In this document: positions 1 to 10,600 of the stretch, piece after piece | Position numbering within the stretch: the first letter of the stretch is position 1 | Layout: every line of letters begins with the position of its first letter | NCBI GenBank assembly: GCA_914767715.1 | Contig: OU612069.1 | Location: forward strand, 12,273,387-12,337,386 | From: Membranipora membranacea | Taxonomy: Eukaryota > Bryozoa > Gymnolaemata > Cheilostomatida > Membraniporidae | Direction of reading: 5' to 3' | Length of the DNA stretch: 64,000 bases | The notes under the pieces: generated by a model | The model's database searches: none | What the model saw: the letters and a program-made list of their open reading frames with translations, nothing else | What the model was told of the DNA's origin: nothing | Made by a program: the position numbers and the translations under genes

Positions 1-1480
1 CCCGGCAAAGATAGAAATAAGCTGAAGTCAGGATCGGTCCGATGGTAAAAGTAAGGACTCGTGAACATATGATTCAGATCTGAATCCTGGCGTTGGAAGT
101 TTTTCTGATTCGGTCTTTGAGAACCAATCATCTTAGGCTGGTCTCAATGTCCCACAAGTCCTCTATGTTTCCACATGTAGTATGGATATCTGCCTCTGCC
201 TCTTTGAAAATGGGTAGCTGCTTACCAGGGGCATATAGGGTCCTTCCCAGCACGAGATACCCAAGGCACGTTAAACAGAATGGTTAAATTAGGCAAAACA
301 TATTGCATAAAAAGATATATTCTACTACTGCTTTCCTGTCACGGCTCTATAATACATAAACATGAATCGATAAGAATGTTCATAGCTGAATAATTATATA
401 TTGAATTCATCCTTATTTGTGTTAACCATCACCTGCAGATGATCTCCCTGACACTCAAAAAGAATATTACAACCAAAAATAAATTTGAGGGAAAAAAAAC
501 TAATCAACCCATTTTAGTGAGCAGCCACCCTAAGTGATGGTGGGACCGCTCCACCCTCATTCAAGTAGCACGGCCAGCGCCGGGTGCACCAAGTATGAGT
601 GATGGTGATTATTCTTACATGATTCTTATTATTGATACTCCTAACTAGATTAAATGCTTAAGTTGATTTCAAACTGATTCCAGTTTAATTATTTGTATAA
701 AATGCGACAGATTCCTATTACATAAAAATGTACCAAATAAAAAGTATTTGATCTAGAAATTAAAACAGTCTATTTACTCAAGTTAAAATGGTTATTAATA
801 ACCAGCACACTCCGGAGTTCTCTCAAACTGTCCGTACAACAGTTTATATACAACATGATTAACATATAAAAAATTCAATATTTATATCCTAACTAAGGCC
901 GAGGCCGAGTACATCAGTCAGACCAGGCATATGATACGGGGACAGGGCAACAGAACATGTCATTTTCATAAATGGCAAATATTGCGAACATAGATTAGAG
1001 TGAGATTGTTTATGAACGGTCTGGTCTGCACTTGCAAACCGTTGCAGAGTAAATTGAATGATTTCCAGCACCGTTGGTAACCTGCAAAAGTCATATAATA
1101 ATAATATTGTATTTCGTATTTTCTGTTAAGCTCTCTAGGAATTATATAATCCGTCTGGCAGATTGCGAACAAGAAGGAATTGTGCTACCTCGTGTCCAGT
1201 ATCATTAAACCCATTGGAAGCGAATGTAACGCCGATGCCAATTTAATTTGATGTATGGTTGATGATGAGCCTACATGTTGCAAAGGATTTCTGAGAGCAG
1301 TACTAGTCATGTGATAAACTAGAGCTTGAATTGCAAATCTAACATTGTGATTAAAAACCCTTCGCAGTCTTACAGATATGCTCCTCATAATCCCGAAGCA
1401 TAATATTTAGAGTTTGTTCTCCTATCTTTTTTCTCTCCCCCTACCCTCCTCATCCCCGAGCAGCGATATCTCCATTATCG
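1..1480. other. Intergenic, nothing recognised
   Basis: AT-rich sequence with short open frames only. None has convincing coding character, splice-phase support or a recognisable motif, on either strand. I see no RNA gene or clear repeat here. Confidence 0.5.
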
Positions 1481-1489
1481 CACTCATCC

Positions 1490-3840
1490 GAGCGTCTTCA
1501 ATGATATATTATAATGTCAGTTGATATGTATGTATAGCTGATGTTTATTGCGCTCGTGTTATTGGTTGAAGCCTCATGGCATAAAGTGGGAGAGAGTATG
1601 AGATCAAGGAAAACAATTGAATGAAAACTGCCTTGTCACAGTCACAGCATGAGTGCGTCATCATAGCCGGCCAAGTTGTGTATTCAGGGAGGGTGGGATA
1701 TATGGAGATTGCACCCATCATTTTTTGTTAACAATCATAGGTAGGATACTGTTGAAAAGTTGTCCTGTCATATTTACACAATGGTTTACACAAGGGAGGT
1801 AATGAATAATTCATTGAGAAAACTAAAAGTTTACATCAGATTTACAGAAGAGAGAGATATATCTTTATTAAATATACATTTCTGACGTCTGTTAACATGT
1901 TTAAACATGAATTAATAATATTTAGATACCTATTATATTATTGAATTTTGCCATAAAATCTTTGTAAATATTGCAGTTTTGGCATGAATTACTAACCACT
2001 AGACCTGAGATCCAACCTGAAACATGTATGTTGGGCAGGGACAGGGTAATAATACACCCAGTCAACATGCGATTATCAGTGCAGATACACAGGTGTTCAT
2101 AAACACCTAGTTGAAACTTTTTTTATGCAAATCTCAATGTTCACCAGTGCTGCAATCGGCTCTTGTGCTTGATGTCAGGTGATATTATGTAAATATATGT
2201 TGACTGACATATATTCAGGCTGGGGCCAATACTGCGCTCTGATTGTTCAATTTGTAATAATGCAAGCTCCACCTCTCCCACCCTCCCTGGTGTAATTAGG
2301 TATGAAGTGACTATCGAAGTTGTGCCCTTTTGTTCTGGGAGAGGAGAACTCCTTGCATCTCACAACATTGTATATTGCTTTTGTGGTACTCCCTGATCCA
2401 AGTCTAGAAAAAACGCATAGCCTATTTATTGAATTACTGAAGTTTAGTTTAATACTGATATATGTTCAAACGTTACTATCCAGATCGAGCTTGTGGTTCG
2501 GCTCGGGGCTGCCCCGAGGCTTTGCTAAATACTGTTAGATTTTGTTTGAGGCTAATTGCAGTTCATTTTCTTTTTCAGATGCAGGAGAACAAACAGAAAC
2601 CGGATGTGTATTTCGTAATAAGACTTTTTATTACTGTTCACAAATAAAATGATAAACGTAATCATGTGTATTATTTGGTATCTGTGCTGTCTTTCTTTAT
2701 CTGTGCTGGATCTTCGGCCTTTACCCTTCTTTAGCTGCAAAAGAGAAGCAAACCTTGATTAAAAATAGGACTCGACTAAGTTATATGCACATAGTATAAG
2801 TACAGTGATTCCAGCTTGTAAAGTCAAAGGAATGAGACTAAAGATCTCACCTGCTTCACTGATAGTGAGTTATCTTCTCTTCGCCTCCGGGGAGGCACCT
2901 CCTAGATTCCGGATATTTCAGGATTCATCCTGGTATCCTTCTGTTACCTCGGGATTGAACCCCGTCAGGTACTTCAGGACCTCTCCTGGTATTATGCTGT
3001 TACCTCAGTATTGAACCCAGTCAGGTACTTCAGTATCCTGGTATTATGCTGTTACCTCGGGATTGAACCCAGTCAGGTACTTCTGGATTTAACCTGGTCT
3101 CCTACCTCGGGCCTAAACCCGGAACTTCAGGCCTAAACCTGGTCGCCTACCTCGGGATTAAACCCGGTCTCCTACCTCAGTATTTAACCTGGCCTCCTAC
3201 CTCGGGCCTAAACCCGGAACTTCAGGACTAAACCTAGTCACCTACCTCGGGATTAGACCCGGTCTCCTACCTCAGTATTTAACCTGGCCTCCTACCTCGG
3301 GCCTGAACCCGGGACCTACTGCTGAGAAGGGCTGCTGTAAGTGATACTTTGTATAAGCCACGTGGTATAGCGACTGTTCTGCGCTGGTCGGATTGCCTGT
3401 ATTAAGCTGCTGGCTAGCAAGTCACAATCCACGAATATACTCAGTGTGCGGTCTACAATCCAAATGTTAACCCGGAATGTGTTTATCTATTTGTCATTAA
3501 TGTCTGCGCCCAAGCTTGTGAGGCTTTATCCTACATAGATGGCCGTCGTCACTAGCCTTGATAATTCCATTATCGTCCTCAATGAGCGTCTTTAATATAA
3601 TAATACAAATGTCAGCGTATATGTATAGCTGACGATAATTGTTTTTGTGTTCTCCATCCACATTTTATTGCACGAAGCAGTGGAGAGTATCAGCTCAGGG
3701 GAAATAACTGCTTGGATGCACGGCTGTCATAACCCAAGCACGCCATTAGTCCAGTTAGGGTAATTAGACATAAACTTAATTTTGGAGTTGTGCCCTTGTC
3801 TTCTTCAGGGAGACAACTCATCTCAACTCACAACAAATAC
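1490..3840. repeat. Diverged direct duplication (1.49-2.37 kb versus 3.57-3.84 kb)
   Basis: Two blocks share a recognisable order of motifs. One is a segment with an ATGTATAGCTGA core, at about 1,530 and 3,620. It is followed by a purine-rich 'gtgggagagagtatgagatc'-like piece, at about 1,587 and 3,683. Further on is a segment reading GTGTAATTAG...GTTGTGCCCTT, at about 2,290 and 3,760. The copies are clearly diverged, so this is an old interspersed or locally duplicated repeat. No coding capacity is supported. Confidence 0.45.
2920..3320. repeat. CCTCGGG...AACCC minisatellite
   Basis: Tandem repeats built on ACCTCGGG(A/C)(C/T)T(A/G)AACCC(G/A)G followed by CTTCAGG and CCTGGT blocks. A higher-order unit of about 95 bp is visible: 3,108-3,201 is repeated at 3,202-3,299, followed by a partial third copy. 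The left part (2,920-3,090) uses a related unit with TATTATGCTGTTACCTC. Short inverted CGGG...CCCG steps inside each unit could fold. Confidence 0.75.
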
Positions 3841-4615
3841 AACAAATTCAATCTTAAACCAATCAAAAGAACCAGAACAACTATCCGACCAATCAGACTA
3901 ACATATTCAATGAAGGTTAAAGGAAGGTCACATACACAAGAAAAGGTTGCCTTGCAAAGTTATTGTGTTACAAATATTTGTTATGGTGTTCATTTAAAAA
4001 ATGAAGCATCACCGTGAGTATTATTCTCATTGTTCCAGGTAAGTTGCAACTACAACACATAACTTTATACAATTGTGAATAAAAACGATGAAAGTTAGGT
4101 AACTTCCAGATTAAGAATTCTTAGTTTTACCAACCCAAGTTAGTCCCTCGATGATCCGTCTAACCTTACCTAACTCCTTGTTTAACCAATGAACCCATGG
4201 CCGGTGTGTGCTGGTTGCACTGCGCCTTGTGGGACCTCTTTTGGTCACCCTCCATCCTAGCGATGGTGGGTGTGCCCTGGCGGTGGGTGGGATGGACAAC
4301 ACATGTCTCACACAAGGATTTCATTTTCTTCAATCTAACCCGTTGCTGGCCATATACCTTATAACATTATAACACCGCTGCTCTCACCTAAAGCCTACGT
4401 TGCTCAGAGTCTCGATATCTGACAATCATATTTGACAATAGAACATTATTCAGTTGCCATAACCTAAACACTTCCAAAAACACTCAACAAAATATTTCTA
4501 CACAGTTGAGTTACAGTACCGATCACTACAATCGACACAATACTATATATCTCGATAGAGGAGCCCCTACACTCCGAGTGAGATTAGAAAGGAATGGAAT
4601 GGAAAATACTAAACC

Positions 4616-4722
4616 TTTAGTTCATTGGTTTAGTTCATTGGTTTAGTTCATTGGTTTAGTTCATTGGTTTAGTTCATTGGTTTAGTTCATTGGTTTAGTT
4701 CATTGGTTTAGTTCATTGGTTT
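4616..4722. repeat. 13-bp tandem repeat, 8 copies
   Basis: Perfect head-to-tail copies of TTTAGTTCATTGG. It lies in intergenic DNA upstream of a foldback element. Perfect identity between units suggests recent expansion. Confidence 0.95.
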
Positions 4723-4983
4723 AACCTGCACCCACAGCAATGGATAGGAAGTTCATTGCTCATAGTTTAGGACTTAATCTCACTAACAACCTTTCTTAGT
4801 CAAACCAGCTGGATTGCCTGGTTTTGTTGTCATTGTTCTAAGCCAACAACTAGTAGCCATCTTTTAGTTTAGTGCATCAATGCTGGGCCCTTGCAGTGAT
4901 ATATTAAAGGGTACACACTGCAATATAAAGTTTAGTTGTGAAACACCTCTTACCTGAGTAAGAAGCCTGTAAACCAGTGGGTT

Positions 4984-5294
4984 CACAGACAGCAGGTCAC
5001 TGACAGTTGATTTGATGAGTTGCAGCCTCGTGTGTGTCTGGTTTGTGTTTGTTGTGGTGAAGATGGGAAGCTTGCATGAACCAAGTTATCGCGGCTGTGG
5101 AGCTTCTGAAGTTAATATTCTGACCAATGAGAGAGAAGTGACTCATCTGAGCAACGTAATTGGCGGGTACAGAAGCTCCACAGCCGCGATAACTTGGTTC
5201 ATGCAAGCTTCCCATCTTCACCACAACAAACACAAACCACACACACACAAGGCTGCAACTCATCAAATCAACTGTCAGTGACCTGCTGTCTGTG
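4984..5294. mobile_element. Foldback MITE with about 125-bp inverted arms
   Basis: Two long, nearly perfect inverted arms (4,984-5,108 and 5,170-5,294) enclose a unique centre of about 61 bp. The outer end reads CACAGACAGCAGGTCACTGA. A 7-bp direct repeat, GTGGGTT, flanks the element at 4,977-4,983 and 5,295-5,301 and looks like a target-site duplication. Because the arms mirror each other, the same 32-residue peptide can be read on both strands; that is an artefact of the palindrome, not a gene. The TSD length does not settle the superfamily. Confidence 0.88.
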
Positions 5295-5326
5295 GTGGGT
5301 TACATTCTTAACAGAAATTTGTGCCC

Positions 5327-6166
5327 TTCTGATTGGGCACTAAAAGCCGTCACTGGCAACGGGTGTTGTAAGACAGGTGCTTTGTGGATGGGACATGTCT
5401 TGCAGCACTCAAGGCATAAACGGCCTTGTTGTTGGTGCTGAATGAGTGCTGTAAGACATGTCTCATATGGCACCTGCCACACAACTAAGGACACCTGAGT
5501 GTGTTGGATTATAAAAGTATCATTACAGAAAATGGCCAGTTCTGTATGGGCAACAGCCAGTTATATGAAAAGAGTCATATTAGAGGGTTTGTTGGTGCAG
5601 CCCATGTTGCAATGTAAGACACAGATAAGGTACTTAGTTTGATCCAACACAGGTGTGTTGTAAGACATGTTGTACAACTTTAACGATATAGGCTGTATAA
5701 CAATGCTGTATTGTATCTAAGAACAATGCTGTAGAGGCATTGAGCGCTGCAAGACCTGTCCTACAACATTTCTTACAACACCTGTTGCCAGCAACGGTTT
5801 TTAGTGCCCATTCAGAACTTCACAATTTTTTGTAATGACCTAAAATTTGTCTTGACTAACTCCTAAGTGCTCCATTACAGAAAAAGTCCAGTTCTGTATG
5901 GGCAGTAGAGGGCCTGAGGCTGTGTAGGTGCGGCCCATGTTGTGTGCTTTGATATATTTTAGGCACTTTTTCCAATCAAAAACTCAGGTGTTAAGAAATG
6001 TGTGGCAGGTACTGTATGGGACATGTCTTACAGCACACATGCGACCCCTAGAGCACAAACATCAATGCCTTATAGGCATTAAGTGCTGTAAGACACGTCC
6101 CAAACAGCATCCGCAAGACATCTAACAGTACCACTGGCAGCGGTAGTTTTTAGGGCCCATTCAGAA
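5327..6166. mobile_element. Foldback-like element with duplicated right arm
   Basis: The left arm (5,327-about 5,478) starts TTCTGATTGGGCACTAAAAG. It is mirrored by a right arm at about 6,000-6,166 that ends in the inverse. A partial extra right arm lies at about 5,740-5,817. The stretch 5,480-5,817 is also directly repeated at about 5,850-6,166: both contain ATTACAGAAAA...CCAGTTCTGTATGGGCA and a GTGC(A/G)GCCCATGTTG block. This looks like one element whose right half was duplicated, or two nested copies. The arms themselves carry internal GTGCTGTAAGACATGTC repeats. No coding frame. Confidence 0.7.
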
Positions 6167-6238
6167 CAGCATGAATTTTTGTAATGTAGAAAGTTCAAAT
6201 TTTTATTACAGAGAGTTTGTAAAACTTTTGGTGCTCTA

Positions 6239-7204
6239 AATGTCAGGAAACCCCAGGCCTGCAGGCCGTCCGTATCAGCCACTGTCTTGAGCTGGAAAGT
6301 CTATTAAGAAGTGGACAGCGGCTGTATTTATTGGCAGTTGGATCATTGGTGGTGCTTTTGCGTATCGCATGTAAGTACATGCAAGACATTTCTAGGAGCA
6401 GCCCCCCCCCCCCAAAACTCTGCCCCACCCTTGTCTACTAACATCCATTCAAACTCTTGGTACCTACTGAGGAAATTGGGGAGTTTGATGTTGAGAATAC
6501 GATAAAGAAACACGATAGGAACTTCCCATCAGGTTCCGACTAAGGAACCACGATTTCCATTGAACCTTCCAGTGGTGTTGCAAATAAATGGGCCGTACAT
6601 ACTTTCCTTCACCAGATATAACTTTTAATTGCAGAGATTTGATTATTTACAGTTGAAACAATTAAATTATAAAATGTATGATTCGGTAGAATTGATCTGC
6701 ATTGTAGGTGGAAAGGACAAAATGAAAACTGGCTTTTTCAACAGATTAAGGGAGAAATACGCAATCCACAATCAGATAACCAACCTACTGTAAGTTAATA
6801 TTGGGCAAGCAGTTTTTTACCCAGTTAATGACTAGAACTAATGTGTGAGCAGAAGAAATATAGTGCAAAAATTCAGAAATCATGACTGCAATTCAGTGTC
6901 CCCGTCTGCCTCATTCCACACCAGCCAGCCAAGCTTGCTAAGTCTAGTTAAATGGAGTAGTTATTCCTTGGCGGAGGGGGCGGCGGTGTCGTCAAGTCGG
7001 CAAGAGTCAGGGGACTCAGACTATGGTAGAATAAGATGTGTAACAAAGAAACTAAGAAATTATATGTCATGTAATAAGTTGTGACTACTTCTCTCACTTC
7101 CAGGACACCCAGAGAAGGCTTCTAACTATGATAGAAGTGGCAGACCCTTACGCTAAACACACCACTATGAGAGAGAAATATGGTGTAACTAACACAGATG
7201 TAGA
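6239..7204 (+). CDS. Small single-pass membrane protein, possibly UQCC3-like
   Basis: Three exons join in phase: 6,239-6,370 (donor GTAAGT), 6,709-6,790 (donor GTAAGT) and 7,105-7,204 (TAA stop). An AATAAA signal lies near 7,345. The peptide has a basic lead-in, one hydrophobic segment (AAVFIGSWIIGGAFAY) and a soluble tail with DTQRRLLTMIEVADPYAKHT. Length, topology and this tail resemble the complex III assembly factor UQCC3 (single pass, inner mitochondrial membrane), but the match is weak. An in-frame TGA lies 16 codons after the first ATG and before the membrane segment. The true start may therefore be in an unseen upstream exon spliced to the AG at about 6,292, or the base is wrong. A GTAAAT at 7,197 could also act as a donor that splices in phase to the first SLX4 exon. 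Confidence 0.42.
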
Positions 7205-7628
7205 TCCGCGTAAATAACTTCCAAATACTTACAAGTAAGTCTCAATCATTCTTGCTGCATCCTGAAATCAACGGTTCTGACACATAAACGCTGGTTATAA
7301 CAATTATCACCTCACATAAGAAAGTAACTCCAAAGAAGGTCAAATAAAAAAATTGGGAAGAGCTTGGGAACCCTGGCTAGTGTTGTAGCTGCAAAGATGG
7401 GCTATTGGCCTATATTCTCAATCAACTGAGACAGTTATCAAAATTGCAAAGTTCTCTAAGGAAGTGATCTTATTACTACTTGTTAAGGAAGATGATTGAA
7501 TGTATTATAGGCTCTCGTGCTGATTTTGTTAGGATATGACCTTCTGCTATGGCAGTTGGCAACAACCAAGAAGTTTTGCTAGGCAACTTTCAATTTATGC
7601 TTATTTCCCTCACATGTGTTGTCTTTAG

Positions 7629-10600
7629 TTGAACAGAATATATCTGCTCAGCCAGCTCGAAAAGGAAAGTTCAAGTTTAAGCCAATTAATGAGGTGACCG
7701 CAGCACTAAAAAGGAAACGGAAAACCCCGCCTGCTGAATCGCCATCTGTATCTGATGGTCGTCACGAGGAACCGGCTGCATTTCAGAGAGTGAGTATAAT
7801 GCTATCATATTATTGTAATGAAGTTAACAGGTCTGCCAGGTCTTTTGTAGATCCAATGAGCCTGCATTTGGGATCGCTTCTCTTTTACGACTTAGCAGAA
7901 GAGGGAAGCGATTCCGAATGCAGGCAATCTGGATAATACTTGAGCTAGCTCTTATCTAAATATACATCCGTAATAAAAGTGGTTCCCTCAAACATTGGGT
8001 TTTACAATAATAAGCTTCCAAAACGACAATCTGATTGCTCCTTGCTTTGTGAGCGAGATATGCCAGATGCCTTCGAATGGAACAATGAATTGAGCGAGTT
8101 TTTTTGGACCAATTAGTTTTCTTGATGGACAAAAAGACTAAGGCTCTTGAACAGAGGCAAAAACACCCTAAGGCTCTACTGACATATTTTGTCTATCATA
8201 AAATATTGGCAGTTTTTTACTCAGTCTGTCTTATATATAAAATTATGTATCAGGTTAAGAGGTGGAGATCGAGGCTTAACAGCCCTCTGCTCAAGAGGAA
8301 ACAACTCAGCGACCCACCACTAGAGGGCGCTCTTCAGTCTCAGCTATAGATCACCCTAAAGTACCAAATCGAAGGTCGACAGCTGGCACTTCACTCTCCA
8401 AAAAGGTTTGTTATGAATCTGAAATTATCATTGATCATAATCATTATCATAAATTATTATTGCAATGTGATCTGTTGAATATTGTAATTCAATTGAGGGT
8501 GTTCAAATTGTACCTAGTATCCCCAAGTCAAATTCTATTACCTGTGAGTGACAGAGTGATAGAGTGCTAGGCAAAGCCATGAAATCACAATTATTTTAAA
8601 GACGTTTCACCTTGTAACCTTAGCCTTTGACCCTCGTATAAAACTATTCTGTAGCTCACCACTATGCGCTCCTCTGCGTCCAGAAGGTCAGGGAACACTT
8701 CTATAAGTACTCAGGCTATAAATTAAGTCAACATATCGGGCACTCAGATTTATAAAAGGAAACCAGGAAGGCCAAAAGGGACGTCTCAATCCTCCACAGA
8801 GCTAAAAAACCTCGGTATAAATATGAACGGTTAGTGAAATTAATGTGCAGAGTTAGCAGACCTTCTCGGCCGTGGCGCAATGGGTAAGGCATGGGTCTTT
8901 CAATCGAGAGGTCCTGTGTTCGATTCCCGGCGTGGCACGGTGGTGTCAGGAAGAGCATCCGACCTCAAATGCTCCTGTGCCCCATCAGGATCCAGTCCGT
9001 AGACACGTACTGATATCGAGACAAAAAAACCTCAAGGTTTCTCACACGGTATCACAGGGTATCGAGACTATAAAAGGACGTGAGTTAGCAGACCATCTCT
9101 AATTCATCAGTATTTTGATTTGAGAGCAGTTTATATGTGTCTTATAGGACTCATCAGAGTAAGTTCACTTGTTAAAGGGCAACCAAGGTTTCAAACAACT
9201 TCTCATTGATGGCCATTGATTAATAGCAGATTGCACCTGCTGCATGGGGAAAAAGACAAAATATAATTCGGATGATTATTCAGCCAGAATTCTTGTGAAA
9301 CATTTCTTCCATCAGGTACTCAAACTCAGCTAAAAGAGAATACCACATAGCAGTTTCCTGTTCCTGTTATTATTTAGCCTGTGCTCTATAATTGTTACAG
9401 CAAAGTCTTGGAACCTCCCCTAAACTGAAGTGCTACCCAGCTTAGAGTCAGCAACTACTTTGAGTTTTGCATCGCGTAATGCACAAAGCTGATGCTGTCC
9501 AGCACATTATTTGCTACCCATTAATGCATTGCTGCGAAACCTTGGTTGCCCTTTAAGTTTGACTCATAGTTTATCGTCCAAATATATACACATCAAGTGA
9601 TAATGTACACGGATGGTTATTAGTAGGTAAGATGCGGCCCAGTTGGCTAGAGCGCGAGACTTCAGCCTGCAAGTGTTGAAGGTCATGAGTCCGAAACCCA
9701 TGAGCTCCTCTGACTACTATAGGGATTGTTGGACCCCCAGGTCTGCTCCTACCTGCCTACAAATTGAAAGCAAGTTGGTGCAGGCATTGAGGCCCAGCTC
9801 TCAAACACTCGTTCCCCCATCATTCGGTCTGTGGCCTGTGATTAAATCTTGTGATTTTGACAACAAAATTTCACTAACAGGCCTCATGCCCCCGCAGAAA
9901 GTCATGATTGCAGAGAAGAGTAATGTATTCTCCTTAGGTAAAGTTTCAGGCTAAAATTAGTTAAATTCTTGCTAGCTTACAATTATGCATCCTCATAGCT
10001 TCATGAAACCTTAGCTATTAAAACTAGGATATATCTAACATTTAGCTACGCCCAACCATTAGTGGCTGCACCTTGGCTTATATTCATTCCCATTTTTGGT
10101 TTGGTTTATATTCACAGACTTGGGGCATCAGTCAGGTGATGATCCTGAAGTTGTGGTACCTGAGACACCCGATCATTCAGCTAAGAGAACACAGGCTAAC
10201 AGAAGAATCATGACTGGAGCGGCACCTGTGACCAGTACTCAGATGTCTCCAGTAGCTAGCAAGACGGGGTGTGCACGAGCGTCCCCTACTGACCAGAGCA
10301 CTATTAGACCGTTAGATGACACATCAAGCATAGATTGTACTGACAGAGAGTAAGCTCTGGTAAGAAAAACTCATAGTGGTTTCATATTTCATGACATACC
10401 TTGATAACTAGTCTGAGCCCCCAGACTTTGCTCCCTGTCCGACGGCCCCCCGGAGGGGAAAAAGTCTGAGAACAATGCAGGATTTTGAGGGAGTTGTCTG
10501 CTCTTGAGTGTTATAAGTTAATCAAGGGGAGCACTAAAACTGCAATATCTATTGATTTCTATTCATGCCACCTACTATATTGCTCCAGGTATGAGAGTAT

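Noticed and set aside
4997-5281. Two 89-codon frames with identical N-termini on opposite strands
   Set aside because: Mirror image caused by the foldback arms; not conserved coding sequence.
8872-8945. Functional tRNA gene
   Set aside because: A and B boxes are present, but the acceptor stem does not pair and a SINE body and TSDs follow.
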